From Notolepis coatsorum (Eukaryota; Chordata; Actinopteri; Aulopiformes; Paralepididae): 64,000 nt of DNA. The notes below the pieces were generated by a model. That model did no database searches and was not told the origin of the DNA. It saw only the letters and a program-made list of their open reading frames with translations. This document shows positions 33,926 to 45,583 of the stretch, one piece after another; within the stretch, counting starts at the first letter, position 1; each line of letters opens with the position of its first letter. A program made the position numbers and the translations under genes. The stretch is taken from positions 116,781,127 to 116,845,126 of the forward strand of contig OZ020594.1 in the NCBI GenBank assembly GCA_963971535.1. Direction: 5' to 3'.

Positions 33926-35389
33926 TTTTTTTGGATTTCAGCACCGGAATCAGCGAATCTTTCATTAATCTGTACCACTCTGAAGGAAATCCGTCAGGTC
34001 CCAGGGCTTTACTTGATTTGAGATGAGCTATGGCTGAACTAATTTCTTCCTCCGATATTTCAGTTGCGAGCTGATTACTCTGCTCACTGGTTATTTTAGG
34101 AAGATGAATTGTCTTAAAGAACTCCTCCATCTTTGTTTTGTCAAATTGGGGTTGGGAATATAAATTCTTATAAAATGTTTCGAAACAGTTTTGTATATCA
34201 CTTAATTTGTGTTGCATAAGGTTAGTCAGAGGGTCTTTAATTTTATGAATTGAATTCTCCGCCTGTTGTTTTCTCAATTTATACGCCAACAGTTTACTTG
34301 CTTTTGCTCCCCCTTCACAGTATTTCTGTTTTGTAAATATCAACTTTCTTTGAATATCTTCTGTATATATCTCATTTATTTCATTATCTTTCTTAATTAT
34401 TTGTTCTCTAATTATCCGGTCTACTGTGTCTTTATGGTTTCATTCCAATTGTTTCAATTCTGATCGTAATTTTCTTTTTGCCGAGACCTCTTTAAGTGAG
34501 CACTGTATCCAATAATTTTACCCCGCAGAACTGCTTTACATGCATCCCAGAGTATCGGAGGGGAAACCTCTCCATTGTCATTCTGTTCCAAGTACTCTCT
34601 AATATTCACCTCAATTTGATCCTTCATATGATTCAGGATGAGGATATTTAATCTCCACAGAGTATGTCTCTGATCCTGTACTAGATTCATTTTTAAATAA
34701 ACAGGGCTGTGATCCGAGAGGTCCATAGTGCCTATTTCACAGCCACCAATCATGTGTAAGTCTTTACCAAAAGCAAAGAAGTAATCAATCCTTGAGTACA
34801 TCGAATGTGGGTTGGAGAAAAATGTGTAGTCCCTCCTTTGTGGATTCAACTCTCTCCAAACATCTATTAACCCAATATCCTTCATTGCAGTATTTATTTT
34901 CTTGTTTGTCAGTTTTGGCTGAGTTATGCGTGTTTTGGATGTATCAAGATTAGGATTTAATCTAATGTTGAAGTCCCTCCCGCAAATCAGGACCCCCTGA
35001 GTCTCTGCTATTATCAAATCAAATAGAATCCTATAAAATTCCCATTTCGAGTTAGGTGGGGCATACATGTTTAGTAAAGTTATCAATGTCCCACCCACAT
35101 TTCCTCTTATCAAAACATATCTCCCCTCCGTATCTTTCTTTTCAAATGTGAGTTCAAAACAAAGTTTGCTGAAAATTAGTATCCCCTCCTGTGGCCCGCC
35201 GGATATGAGGATGAAAACTGGTATTTAAAGCCCATTCTCTTCAATTTTGCATGCTCTATGTCTAAGATGCGTTTCCTGCAAAAAGGCCACTTCCACTTTA
35301 TCCCTTTTCAATTTAGTTAATATCTTGCTTCTTTTGATTGGATTGAGTAAACCGTTCACATTATACGTTACAATTTTAACTGCTTGCAT
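33926..35389 (-). pseudogene. L1 ORF2, endonuclease and start of RT, broken
   Basis: Endonuclease pieces are clear: KIVTYNVNGLLNPIKRSK, AFLQETHL, GRDFNIRLNPNLD, SRIDYFFAFGKDL and LSDHSPV. The linker region and the RT entry (SSKALGPDGFPSEWY) follow, then the sequence ends at the piggyBac fragment. At least three open segments in different frames (35225-35413, 34454-35113, 33729-34343) show frameshifts near 35150-35220 and 34350-34450. The usual endonuclease GDFN reads GRDFN here. Confidence 0.85.
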
Positions 35390-35928
35390 ATTGTCCAATA
35401 GAATTAAACACAATTATCGATAGTGAACTCACTTTATCAGAGTTACCCCCCCTGGGGCTGCAAAGAACAGCAGCCACAAAAAAAACGTAAATGAGCAAAA
35501 TCATAATACAAACATTAACAACAAAAATGACTTCCATGTGTGGGGTCTTCCTTATGACCCTAATTGAGCCCCGACTGTAAGAGGGCTTTGAGGGATAACC
35601 TCTCCCCCCTATAGGTGGGAGAGGGCCTTCACTTGTCAGCATATTCCAGTCCATGCTGCTGTCCATTAGGTTATGTGCAGGCTAAGGAAACAGCCCCGAC
35701 CACACATGTATATTCGTTAGTTATTGCCAACAAAGTACTCTTCTCATTTGCAGTAATTATTCACAGTCTGTCCCGAATGTCCTGAGCTCCGCCCCCCCCC
35801 CCCCCCCCCCCCTCTTTTTATTTTTATTTTTTTATATATCGAAACTCACCCTCTCTTCAGTGGGCTCACCGGTAAACGTCAATTTCCATCACTTTCCATT
35901 TTACTTACAGTCACTCTGAGTCCTGGTC
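35390..35928 (-). other. Spacer between ORF1 and ORF2 of the minus-strand L1
   Basis: About 0.5 kb, with a 22-base C run (35793-35814) followed by a T-rich tract. No coding signal. Confidence 0.5.
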
Positions 35929-36913
35929 CTAACGCCTGAAAGCCTGGAGTTTATCTTTGTAGTTTCCCCTCCCGTCAGCAGCTTCCTTGTTCCCCGTTTT
36001 CCTGCTCATGCTCCACGATAAGCGCTGGACCTGCTCCAACAGAGACGCTGGTTGTTTGATGACGGTCACTTGGAGCCACCTCTTGGCCATGTCGCTGGTC
36101 GCATCCACCGCTGATCCATATAGCACTGTCCCCTCCTGGTAGAAAACTCTCAGCCTGGCCGGGAACGGAGTTTGAAAACGAATATTTTTCTCCTTCAGCA
36201 CCGATTTCGCTTCGCCGTATTCCCTTCGCCTTGTCAAAACATCGGGGGCATAGTCATGGTCGAGGTTTACCCTTCTCCCGAAAAGTTGAAATCCCCGCTT
36301 CTGCCATGCCTGTTTCAGTATTTCTTCTTTCATCCTGTAGCTGGCCAGTTTGACTACTATGGACCTCGGAGACGCTTCTGGGGGCGGCTTCTGCATCATG
36401 GCGCGGTGCGCTCTTTCAACTCGTATTTCGAACGAGACACATATGGAAACCATTAACGGAGAACCGTCTTCTGCTCCCTCCTTTAACTCTGTGGATTCTA
36501 ATGTTTTCACGCCTGGAGCGACCCTCCAAGTCAGTCAGTTTAGCGTGCATTTGTATCTGGAGTTTCATCAGTTGTGATACCGCCCCCTCCGCCGCTTGTA
36601 TCCGTGTCTCAGCCGTCTCTATTCGCTCTTCCGCCACCTCGATTCTCGTGTTAGTTTTCTTTATTTCTTCCCGAATCCTCTTCAGCTGCTGGCTGTTGTC
36701 TTTCCTGAACTCTCTCAATTTTTTCAGTATGAGGTCCAGGCCCGCTCCGTCTGTTTGTTCTCCGTCGCCGTCCAGCGTATCATTATCCTCCGTGTCACTG
36801 CTGGTCGGTGGGTCATTCCCCTCCATAGCCCTGCTAGCCTCGGGAGCTAACTGGTCTTCTCGTTCTGCCTCACGTATTTCAATCTGCGTTGAATTCTTCG
36901 TCTTTCTAGGCAT
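35929..36913 (-). pseudogene. L1 ORF1 (coiled coil, RRM, C-terminal domain), one frameshift
   Basis: Starts MPRKTKNSTQ, then an acidic segment, a long heptad-rich coiled coil (RIREEIKKTNTRIEVAEERI), the RRM entry RRENIRIHRVK, ERAHR and a C-terminal domain with a YEQEGT-like FYQEGT. ORF1p is the RNA-binding trimer of L1. The frame changes once near 36480 within the RRM entry; otherwise the protein is close to full length (about 325 codons). Confidence 0.85.
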
Positions 36914-37045
36914 TCTCAAGGCGCCCAATCTTGCATCCAGTTGTCTCAAAACTTTTAGTTGATTCGAGTCGTATTGGGCTACTTTTGACTTAATTGGTTG
37001 AGAGCATGTTTTCCTATGCTGCCATCTCCTAGCTTGCTCAACCGG

Positions 37046-37303
37046 AAGTGAGATATCCTGAAATACAACGGGCAACCAGTCTACTTCTACGAGGATTACT
37101 GTCGCAAAGTTGTGATTCTACGATCCCATTACAAGACTGTAATGTCCCTACTCTACGCGGAAGGTCTTAAACCTACACTAAGGTATCCTGCGAAGCTTTC
37201 CATCATCGATAAAGACGGATTGAGGATTAACTTCGACTCGCCTGAAAAAACGGAAACCTACTTGGAGGACTTGAAGGACACCCCGCGCAAGGGTGGAGGA
37301 TAG
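37046..37303 (+). pseudogene. L1 ORF1 C-terminal fragment
   Basis: The frame reads KYNGQPVYFYEDYCRKVVI, then AEGLKPTLRYPAKLSIIDKD and FDSPEKTETYLEDL: the conserved L1 ORF1p C-terminal domain, in which a pair of basic/aromatic blocks is followed by the YPAKL strand. It lacks everything N-terminal, which lay on the other side of the inserted minus-strand L1. Confidence 0.75.
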
Positions 37304-37489
37304 GCTATAGTATATTGTCTTTTTTCTGAACACTTCGTTATGGCTTAAACACCAAACGGCGTCAAATAAATTGTGATAACCTTGATTCATAAATAGATTA
37401 ATATTTGACGCTGGATATCGTATAGAATACTTTATTTTAATGGTTCACTACATCAGGGCCGGGTTGGGCCTGTGTTTTTCCCCGTGTGC

Positions 37490-37665
37490 GTACACTTTCC
37501 TGTTGTTGACATATTGGAATATTCTGGAACTTTAACAACGTTCTGTGACATATTGGAATATTCTGGAACTTTCCTGGTGTTGACATATTGGAATATTCTG
37601 GAACTATAACAACGTTCTGTGACATATTGGAATGTTCTGGAACTTTAACAACATTCTGTGACTAT
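37490..37665. repeat. Minisatellite in L1 spacer
   Basis: About four copies of a roughly 40-bp unit, GACATATTGGAATATTCTGG followed by AACTTTAACAACGTTCTGT, with small variations. Confidence 0.8.
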
Positions 37666-38318
37666 ACACACTGCTTAGATCACATCCGGAGGAAACAACA
37701 GTCTTCACAGCGGAACATCGCCCACCCCTGGCTTGGGGGACGTACTGCATATACGTATTTAAAACCTTCTTTTTATTCTTTTTGCAATAGATCCACTACT
37801 TTTCCATTTTATTTCCTCTAGGTGTTTAAACGTAGCCAAGTTCTTTTACGATTTAAGTTAGTGTACTCTACTGAGGTTTCTCTTATTTTAGTTCCAATGC
37901 CTTTCTTTTCCATTTCTTCTGTGTATTTTAACTCACACAAGTTTGTATAAGGTTTAGATGAATATAGTATGAGATTCGAGGCATATTTTATTTAATTTTT
38001 ATATCTCCCTTTTTATTTAACGGGAGAGTGGCCAAGCCACTGTTGACATTCTACTAATGGTAGAATTGATCGTTTTAGACCCTATGGCAAATTGCATAGG
38101 AAAGTTAAGGATGATTTGCTCGATTTGGGTTTACTGGTTGTGTACTTTAAAGGGAGGGAGGGAAGTGGGAATAGGGGATTATATGTATGTGTACTTTATA
38201 TGTTTGTTATTATGCTCAAGCTCGGCTATCAACAGGACCTCAATAGTTGGATATATATCTATTATGAATCGCTACTCCAGACGAATTACACACAGGAATA
38301 CTGCTACCTGTTTAGACT

Positions 38319-39674
38319 ATGGCTAGTTTGAATATATTGATTTGGAATACTGGGGGTCTAAACATACAACATAAACGCAAAAGTGTGCTTACATTGATGA
38401 AGAGACAACAGGTTGATGTGGCTCTTTTAAGCGAAACGCACCTTTTATTGGCTGACAATGTAAAGCTGGCGGATAAAATATATCAAAACATAAGCTACTC
38501 ATCTTTTAGAACTAGATCTCGTGGTGTAGCTATAGTCGTGAAACGAAAGTTGAATATTAAATTGTTGTACGTATGGTCTGATGCAGATGGCCGAGTAACC
38601 ATTGCTAAGATAGACTACTGTAACAGGAACATCGCTTTGGTAGCGGCTTATGCCTTTACGACGCTAACTTCTACGCTTCACTCACTAGAGCAATGTTGGA
38701 TCTCCCCGAGTATTCATTTATAACTGGTGCGGATTTTAATGCCATCTGGGATCCCTCGATTGATAAAACTAGTCTCACCACATCCAATGACCAGAAACAG
38801 GCCTCTAATGCATTACAGGCTTGGGCCAAGAATACAGGTGTAAACGATCTGTGGCAATTACTCAACCCAACGGCACGAGAGTACTCTTTTTTCACAGCAA
38901 GACACAAGACATTTTCTAGAATAGATTATGTTTTCGCATCCCCTAGACTATTTGATAGCTTTGACGTGGAATTGGGACCCAGTGCACTATCAGATCACAG
39001 CTATTTACTCCTAAAGGGCTCATTTAGTAGAATGACATCCCGAGCCCCAAGATGGCGTTTTAACTCGACACTGTTGAAAAACACTGAATTCAATTTACAA
39101 TTCAAAAATAAACTATAATGAATTCCTGCAGATTAATGCGGGTTCGGTACAAGACCCCAGAATGTTATGGAGATCGGTAAAGGGTTTTATTAAAGAAAAC
39201 ACTACTGTCTTTGCCTCCAACCTCTGCAAGAAACGTCATTCCAAATAGGTAGAACTGGAAACGCTTCACTCGTCGTTGTTCTCCTCTTTACAACGCAACT
39301 ACTCGTGTCGATTGGAGTCTCAAATTAAAGTGTTAAAAAAAGAGATTAACTCTATTTTAAGACAACAATCTGAATTTCAAATACGCAGTACAAGACAACA
39401 TTATTACTTTCATGGCTCTAAACCGAGTCACCTACTAGCTATGAAGATACGATCCAATGCACAATTTGCTGATATACCCGCTATTAAGGACCAACAGGGA
39501 CTTGTTACAGACCCCAAGAAAATCAACGAGACTTTCAGTGCGTTTTACTCCAACCTGTACAAGTCAGAAGTGGTATTCGACCATAATAAACTGGATACAT
39601 TTCTTGATCAAATTAACCTACCTAAACCTTCAGAGGAAGACGCTAAACAGTTAGATGCACCTATTACACTAGAG
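38319..39674 (+). pseudogene. L1 ORF2, endonuclease region, broken
   Basis: Endonuclease motifs: NILIWNTGGLN, VALLSETHLL, TGADFNAIWDPSID, SRIDYVFASPRL and LSDHSYLLL. After the endonuclease come the QSEFQIRSTRQHYYFHGSKP and INLPKPSEEDAKQLDAPITL segments that precede RT. Frame changes occur near 38700 and 39120-39270. The RT core is absent because the hAT at 39675 ends the reading. Confidence 0.82.
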
Positions 39675-39885
39675 CAGGGGTTGGCAACCCTAGGCATGCG
39701 TGCCTGCATAGGCACGCGGGGGCATTTTCATAGGCACAGGGGGCAGCATAAAAAATTTTAATTAAAAATGAAATATTATAGTGAAATATTTTGCACTATT
39801 GTCGCATTTATCTTGTTGAAATCCTCCCACAGATTATTTTTTACTACCACATATTTAATTGAGACCCTTTATTTGTTCCACTTGA

Positions 39886-41592
39886 GTTGGAATATGCCAG
39901 CGCTATATTATGCGCTATGGGCACCTTGAGGTGCTTGAGGAGGATAGCATATTTGTACGACTCATCAGGGACGTCGGACATCATAGTCTCCAAGCACATC
40001 CGTAATTCCGTGTACTGTGCTCTGTCCTCGCGCGTAAAGTCTGGGAACGTCGGTGTGCCAAGGTACGATGCCATGGATGGCTGGCACATCGGTGAGCGTT
40101 GGGGAAGAGGCCTCCTGGGCGAGTCTCCCCGTACGTGTTGTCGTGGGTTGGTACTTGGTGGGTACCAGGGGCCGGGTACCCAGGTGCTGTTCCTCGGTGC
40201 TGACTGTACGTCAAAGTCACCCGTGAGTTGGGTCGGGGGTTTGTAGTGCAGTGGCTCGGGGCTGACGTCTGGGCTGTACTGGGCCTCCTGGTCCAGAGTA
40301 CGTTGCTGCTGGTCGGGGCTGTACTGGGCCTCCTGGTCCAGAGTACGTTGCTGCTGGTCGGCTTGACATTCCTCCTCTTCCTCTTCCTCTGCTAGGTCCT
40401 GGAGTCTTCTAGTCAGTCTCTCGGCTACGTAGGCCGGTTCTTCCCGGTGGCTGGGTCTCGTATGGACCGGTCGGGGAGGGGGGTCGGAGACGTAGACAGG
40501 ATCCTCCTGTTGGCGGGGTCCCGGGTCGCTTGGTCGGGTAGGGGAATGTGCCCTAGACCCTTGTCGTGATGATCTCCGGGAGCTCCGTGCGGAGAGAGGG
40601 GGTGTCGCCATGGCAATCAATTGTTCTACCATCTGCGCCTGCAGCCGGTCGCGCTCTGCTTCGCGCTGGGTATGGGCGGCGTCGCGCTGTGCATCGGCGG
40701 CGTCGCGCTGTGCTTCGCGCTGGGTATTGGCGGCATCGCGCTGTGCGTTGGCGGCGTCGCGCTGTGCATTGGCGCTGGCATGGGCGGCGTCGCGCTGTGC
40801 ATTGGCGGCGGCGCGCTGTGCCTCGGCGCGGCCTCTTTCAATGTTCTCTTCCATCTGAAGGCGCCTGGTCTCCAGTCTTATGCGGTCGTCTTCACTCCTT
40901 TGTTGCACCTGGAAGAGCTCTCGCTCGGTTGCAGCGTGTTCGCGCTCACTGAGGGCTTGCGCTTGGAGTTGCGCGTGAAGGCGCTCTCGTTGGTCTGCAG
41001 CTTGTTCGCGCTCGCTCGTCTGTTGCGCTTGAAGTCGATCGCGTTCACCCTGAAGTCGATCGCGTTCGGTGGAGGCTGCCAGGGTGGCGATGAATGCCTG
41101 CGCCAGCATCTTGTCCGCTTCGCTGGGGGAAGACACCGACGGAGGTGATCGGCTTCTGGCAGTGCTCGTTGGAGATCTGTTCTCTGGGCGCGCCTCGAGG
41201 TCCGTCTCCTGGGCGCGCTTCTCTTCTGGTAGTGGGTCGGGTTCTGTCCCTGGAGCGCTTTCTTTATCCTGGAGCTCTCCGGGGACCGTCCCGTTGACGT
41301 TGTCTGGGGGTATAGTCATGTCATGTCCCCCCTGGTCCCCCCCGTGGGCTTGGTCAGTTTCGTTAGAACCCACTGGGGTCTCTACTGGCAGGGTCGTCTG
41401 GTCGGTAGGATTTGACATGCTTTGACTATCCGCTTTATTTATTTTATCCGCATTTAACGTCTTTATAAAGCTAGGTATTAGACTGACAGCGTATGCCTCT
41501 AGATAGGGAGGTGGCTGACGTCTGCGCTGCGGGCGTTCTAGCTCGGGAGAGCTGCTTGGGGAGTGTTCACCGCTGGCCATGGTTAATATCAA
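39886..41592 (-). CDS. BEL/Pao gag fragment
   Basis: Fossil gag frame aligned by eye to the N-terminal third of the BEL polyprotein at 22711-26382: both share QRRRQPPPYLEAYAVS-type starts, the GSNVTDQ/GSNETDQ-HGGDQ block, RRPLPQRSPM and TELRMCLETM. About residues 160-320 form an extended Arg/Ala/Gln/Glu coiled coil built of repeated QRDAAxA units. The frame's last residues belong to hAT sequence and are not gag. Confidence 0.8.
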
Positions 41593-41640
41593 TATTATAT
41601 TTAGATATTACACTGATACCCTCCGGATCGAAGGACCAAT

Positions 41641-42856
41641 TGTAACTGAGGGGTACAATTCCCTGACTGTATTGAGAGTATGGTATTATTAAACCACTAC
41701 TTAGTTATGTACTTTAATTACTGGCCATACAGTACACGGTATATCTGGTGAACACCCACACAAGAATACGGCTTAACAAAGAAAGTTATATTTAGAAGTA
41801 TTTATTATCAGAGCAGCAACAATAGGTTACAATATTGAGAATTATGAATTGCGCTTATATGGCGAAGAACACTTAAGTAGGTCAAGAGCGTAAGTCCATG
41901 AGCATATTAAGATGGGTATAATTGACACAACCTGTAGTATAAGAATTACATAAGGCACACTCGTAGTCAGCTGGAGATACTAAGGGGGTTCCCTCCGGTT
42001 GTAAGCCAGCAGGGGAGAGGAATGTTCGAATGCAAAGTCTGGGTCAACGAGGAATAAATAAGCTCCAGCTACGGGAGGCGGTACATATACTCCCCTCGAT
42101 CGGCAGACAAAAGCAGCAGCTATAATCCAGTATGCGCGGCAGCATGGATGAAAGCCAGCCAGCCTCTTCCTAGAGACGGGCTCGAGTGATGCTCCTCACG
42201 GGTAGATCCCACACAGCAGTGGGGTAGACGGTTCTCTGCTCCAGCAGCCACAGTACCAAGCAATATAATCCAGCCGGAAAAGGCTCTGCATTCGCCGGTG
42301 TAGATTCTCCTGTGCACGGTACTTCACATTAAACTAGGTCGAACTTGACGTTATTTCACTAAGCTCTGACACTTTTACTATCCTATTCGCACGCCGTTCT
42401 AAGTGCTCTATTTAGACGCAAAGTTGCTCACTTCACTTGGTCGTTGACTCGTGGTGAAGGCTTTAACGTTTTGGATAAGACTAGACGTTACTTTGAACGA
42501 ATGATGAACTGAATGAACTGAACTGCTGCTGTTTCCACCTGCGCCGTATTTATACGTAAGGTGAATAATCTAGTGCCAACCTCAGTTCTGTCTCGTATTA
42601 CTGCGCAAACCTGGACATGTTGAGACATGTCTTGGCGGTGGCTTTGAACTCGCCATTGGGGGTATGGTCGTTGGCGCCTAGGGGTCGCTGTCCAATAGGA
42701 GAACGAATATTATGGTCTGGCTTGTACCTAGGTAAAGGGATATTCCGTGTATATATACAAAGAATATACAAGGGATATCTGACGATATACAAATATTATC
42801 CAAGGGATATCAAGCAATAAATATATATATTCGGTTTAATCTGACCCTTTGTAACA
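41641..42856 (-). repeat. BEL 5' LTR (second element)
   Basis: Starts TGTAACTGAGGGGTACAATT and ends CTTTGTAACA on the plus strand, with the same termini and right-end TA-rich block as the LTRs at 19852 and 26427 but diverged inside. Confidence 0.8.
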
Positions 42857-43121
42857 ATTATGATGGTTGTATCAACCCTAAATCTGAGTTGGGGGGGGGG
42901 AATGCAATGCAGACAAACAGCTGCATACAGTGCGACCATTTCACTCACATTTGCCCATTCATTTTTGGACACATCACACACCATCAGTGTGTGTACTGTA
43001 CGTGTGCTGTCATAGCTCCACCTACAGGCCTAATGGAGAACACCAGGAGAACACCAGGATGTGAATGGAGGGTGAATGTGAGGTATATCGTGTAAATAAG
43101 TTTTGATTGTTCGCAAGACTA

Positions 43122-43500
43122 CACTGTAAAAAATATATAATAATAAGTTACCAGAACTTAAAAATATTGAGTTCAGTTACTGTGCATTAAGGTTTTCAGA
43201 TTTCAATCCATAATAATCCAGAAAAATAAGTACACAACCACATTATTTCAACCTAATAAAACTATGTTTATTGTCATTGTTTTAAGAACACAAGTTGACT
43301 TGGTAATACTCACATTTTGAGTAAAAAATATGGCTTTTAACATGTGCAATGTTCAATGAAATAGAAAAATAAATAATAAAATTAGTTGATTAATCCCACT
43401 GGTCACAATTGTGACCGTAATAATGTTCTTGTTATAAGGCTCTGCAAATGTTACTGAATGATGTAGCAATGTATTTCCAGCTAAATTGAAATAATAAACA
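43122..43500. repeat. MITE-like sequence in hAT interior
   Basis: Begins ACACTGTAAAAAATATATAA, resembling a common fish MITE start. A-rich, non-coding, right end not defined. Confidence 0.3.
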
Positions 43501-43719
43501 AATAAAGGGTCTCAATTAAATATGTGGTAGTAAAAAGAACCTGTGGGAGGATTTCAACAAGATAAATGCGACAACAGTGCAAAATATTTCACTATAATAT
43601 TTCAAAGCAAAAAAAATTAAAGATTTTTTTTTATACTGCTGCCCCCTGTGCCTATGCAAATGCCCCTGCATGCCTATGCAGGCACGCGTGCCTAAGGTTG
43701 CCTACCCCTGTGCTAGACT

Positions 43720-45583
43720 ATCCATTGATGTGTTTGGGTCTCGACGCATACATAGTGCTGGCTCGGTGTGTTTCTGTTAAAGAATCATACAGGGGCTAAG
43801 TGCGCCTTGGTTGCTTGTTAAAACAGCGTTTTTATAGGGCAACTGGGATGGAGTTTTGTCTCTTCCGAGCGCCAGTTTACTAGGTTGTCTCGATGAATTC
43901 TCGTTCATATCTGGGGGATGTTAACGGAATAGATCAGAACATAGGTAGAGGGGTCTCACGCCCTTGGGGTGGGCCACTGAGCACGGTCCAAATAGGACCG
44001 TCTGGGTGGCGCCCTCTTTTCATGTTTTAGATCGACACGCATACCTACCCCCTCTTCTGGAGTGGGCATGTCGGCGTGGTTAGGACACGGGACTGGTCTG
44101 GTCGCGCTGGTCCAGGTCAGTTAACCCATTGTCCGCCGGGGATGCAGATCTGCTGTTCTGGTACCCTGAGGGACTTGTGCTTTTTTCGGGGGGAAAAATG
44201 CCGGGTCGGTCCGGGTGTCACAGGGTTAGGCGCTATGGAGACCCTTTGTTGGGTACATGTTGTACTCTGCACTATCGTAATGGCTTACGGCCATACCAAC
44301 CTGTACACGCCCGATCTCGTCCGATCTCGGACGCTACGCAGGTTCGGTCCTGGTTAGTATTTGGTTGGGAGACCGCCTGGGAATACCAAGTGCGGTGTGC
44401 TTAGGGCTGGTTCTCCATTCTTTTCGCTCCTCTCTCACGCGTGGCGAAGAGGGGGCTGTTGCGGTGGACTTGGACCTCCTCTGGTAACCCTGTGCTTCCC
44501 GTGCCGCCGGGCCTGGTCCGAAGTAAAGTTTTGTTGATACCGTAGGCCTGGGATAACCCTTTTTTGAAAACTGAAACACTTGTACTGCGGTATAGCCAGT
44601 GTATACCCGCAGGTGTGTTTGAGTTTTTTCTTGAGGGGTTATAGGAACAACCACCGTCTGTACAGAGAGGGTGGTTGATTCCCTGGTGTGTTGGAGCAGA
44701 GTCAACTCCCGGGTTACCCGGTTGAGTGTGCCCCTGCACGTTCATGATGTCTGCCAATCATGTCAGCCTTCTCTGCCTCGACCCCTCTGGGTGGGTTTCT
44801 TTTTAATGGAGGCTTCGTCATGGTGATCAACAACGCCAGCATACGCCCCTTCCGCCGGGGGGGCTGTTTTCAGCTGACTCCTTTGGCGCCTGTCTCGTCC
44901 GCAGTGCTCCAGGCTCAGGTTACAGCCTGTTGCCTGGTTTCCCCGGTGCGCTGCCTGCTTCCGTTGGTTAACCTTTTGAGTGCTTACGGCCATGCTGACT
45001 GCCTGTTCTGCAGGGTCAGTGTGCCAGGCGGTGTGCTATTGGGGGGAAAGGGCCCGCTCTTGGAGGGGCCTTATCCGAATACGCTGGCGATGTGGGGGGC
45101 GGTGTCACTAAGTGGCCACCTGGTGGGGTCTTGATGCCTGGCATCATTGACCTCTCCGGGCCCCCTTTTTCAGGGGATCCAGTCCCTTCAGTGGGTCTGG
45201 GTCTTCCTTCGCGCTCCGCTGCTACGGCCTTGCCACAGGGTTGGGTTTGCTCTTGACCCCGTGATTTTGGGGGCAGTAACGAGGTTGTTCCTTCCGTTCG
45301 TTCCCGGGTGGCATGCGGGTTGTGCGTGTGTGTAGTCGTGGGGTCAAGCCACGGTCTGCTCACCCTGTGCGTTGAGTTGCTTGAGTGCCTCTTCGCACGG
45401 TCGGATCCGTCGCCCTCCCGTGAACCTCCAATAGGGGGGGTATCCTCCATTAGGGAGGGTCGGGGGGGCTCGGTCCTCCCCGGTCTGATGGTTGTGGGGG
45501 GCCTCAGCGGGGTACATTCGTCGGGCTATGGCTCCGGTCAGCCCGTTATGCAGACAGGTGCTGAGCAAGCCATAACGACATAG
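43720..45583 (-). repeat. GC-rich body following IR unit copy 2
   Basis: Read on the minus strand from 45583 it parallels 14786-15300 and then continues for over 1 kb more. It is GC-rich with no recognised protein in any frame and contains a 5S rRNA-like segment at 44283-44402. Its base composition is very unlike the AT-rich flanks. A retroelement origin is suspected but unproven. Confidence 0.4.
44283..44402 (+). rRNA. 5S rRNA-like sequence (pseudogene or 5S-derived SINE head)
   Basis: 120 bp starting GCTTACGGCCATACCAACCT with CACGCCCGATCTCGTCCGAT, a C-box-like TTGGGAGACCGCCTGGGAAT and a terminal GTGCGGTGTGCTT. I count about a dozen differences from the usual vertebrate 5S, including breaks in pairing at the terminal stem, so it is unlikely to be a working gene. 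It is solitary, with no tandem copy in the window. A 5S-promoter SINE (SINE3-like) is the alternative. Confidence 0.75.

Larger units (their letters stand above)
33926..37045 (-). mobile_element. L1 LINE, 3'-truncated, minus strand
   Basis: Holds ORF1 (36913-35929) and the start of ORF2 (35389-33926), both with several frame breaks, and a 5' UTR reaching about 37045 (GAGCAAGCTAGGAGATGGCA). The 3' half of ORF2 (most of RT) is missing. It inserted head-on into another L1 (37046-39674), whose ORF1 it interrupts. Confidence 0.8.
37046..39674 (+). mobile_element. L1 LINE, plus strand, broken and truncated
   Basis: Begins within the C-terminal part of ORF1, continues through a spacer of about 1 kb and stops in ORF2 at the hAT end (39675). 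No continuation of this ORF2 is recognisable right of the hAT (43711), so sequence was lost as well as interrupted. It belongs to a different L1 lineage from its neighbour: ORF2 starts NILIWNTGGLN rather than KIVTYNVNGLL. Confidence 0.75.
39880..42856 (-). mobile_element. BEL/Pao element, 5' half only
   Basis: A 5' LTR (41641-42856), primer site and gag (41592 down to about 39886) on the minus strand; no pol and no second LTR. The junction with hAT sequence near 39880 shows that the rest was lost after insertion. It is broken and clearly related to, but diverged from, the BEL at 19852-27861. Confidence 0.8.
39667..43718. mobile_element. hAT transposon with about 200-bp inverted ends, carrying half a BEL element
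   Basis: Ends CAGGGGTTGGCAACCCTAGG (39675) and AAGGTTGCCTACCCCTG (43710) continue as inverted repeats of about 200 bp (39675-39875 against 43503-43710). The flanks CACTAGAG and TGCTAGAC agree at 5 of 8 positions, an eroded target duplication. The interior 42857-43500 holds no transposase; a second repeat starting ACACTGTAAAAAAT is at 43122. Confidence 0.75.

Noticed and set aside
37490-37665. CRISPR-like array
   Set aside because: Direct repeats of about 40 bp without unique spacers; a minisatellite in a vertebrate LINE spacer.
43720-45583. Multiple 60-140 codon frames in the GC-rich body
   Set aside because: They overlap on both strands, have no recognisable domain, and reflect composition.
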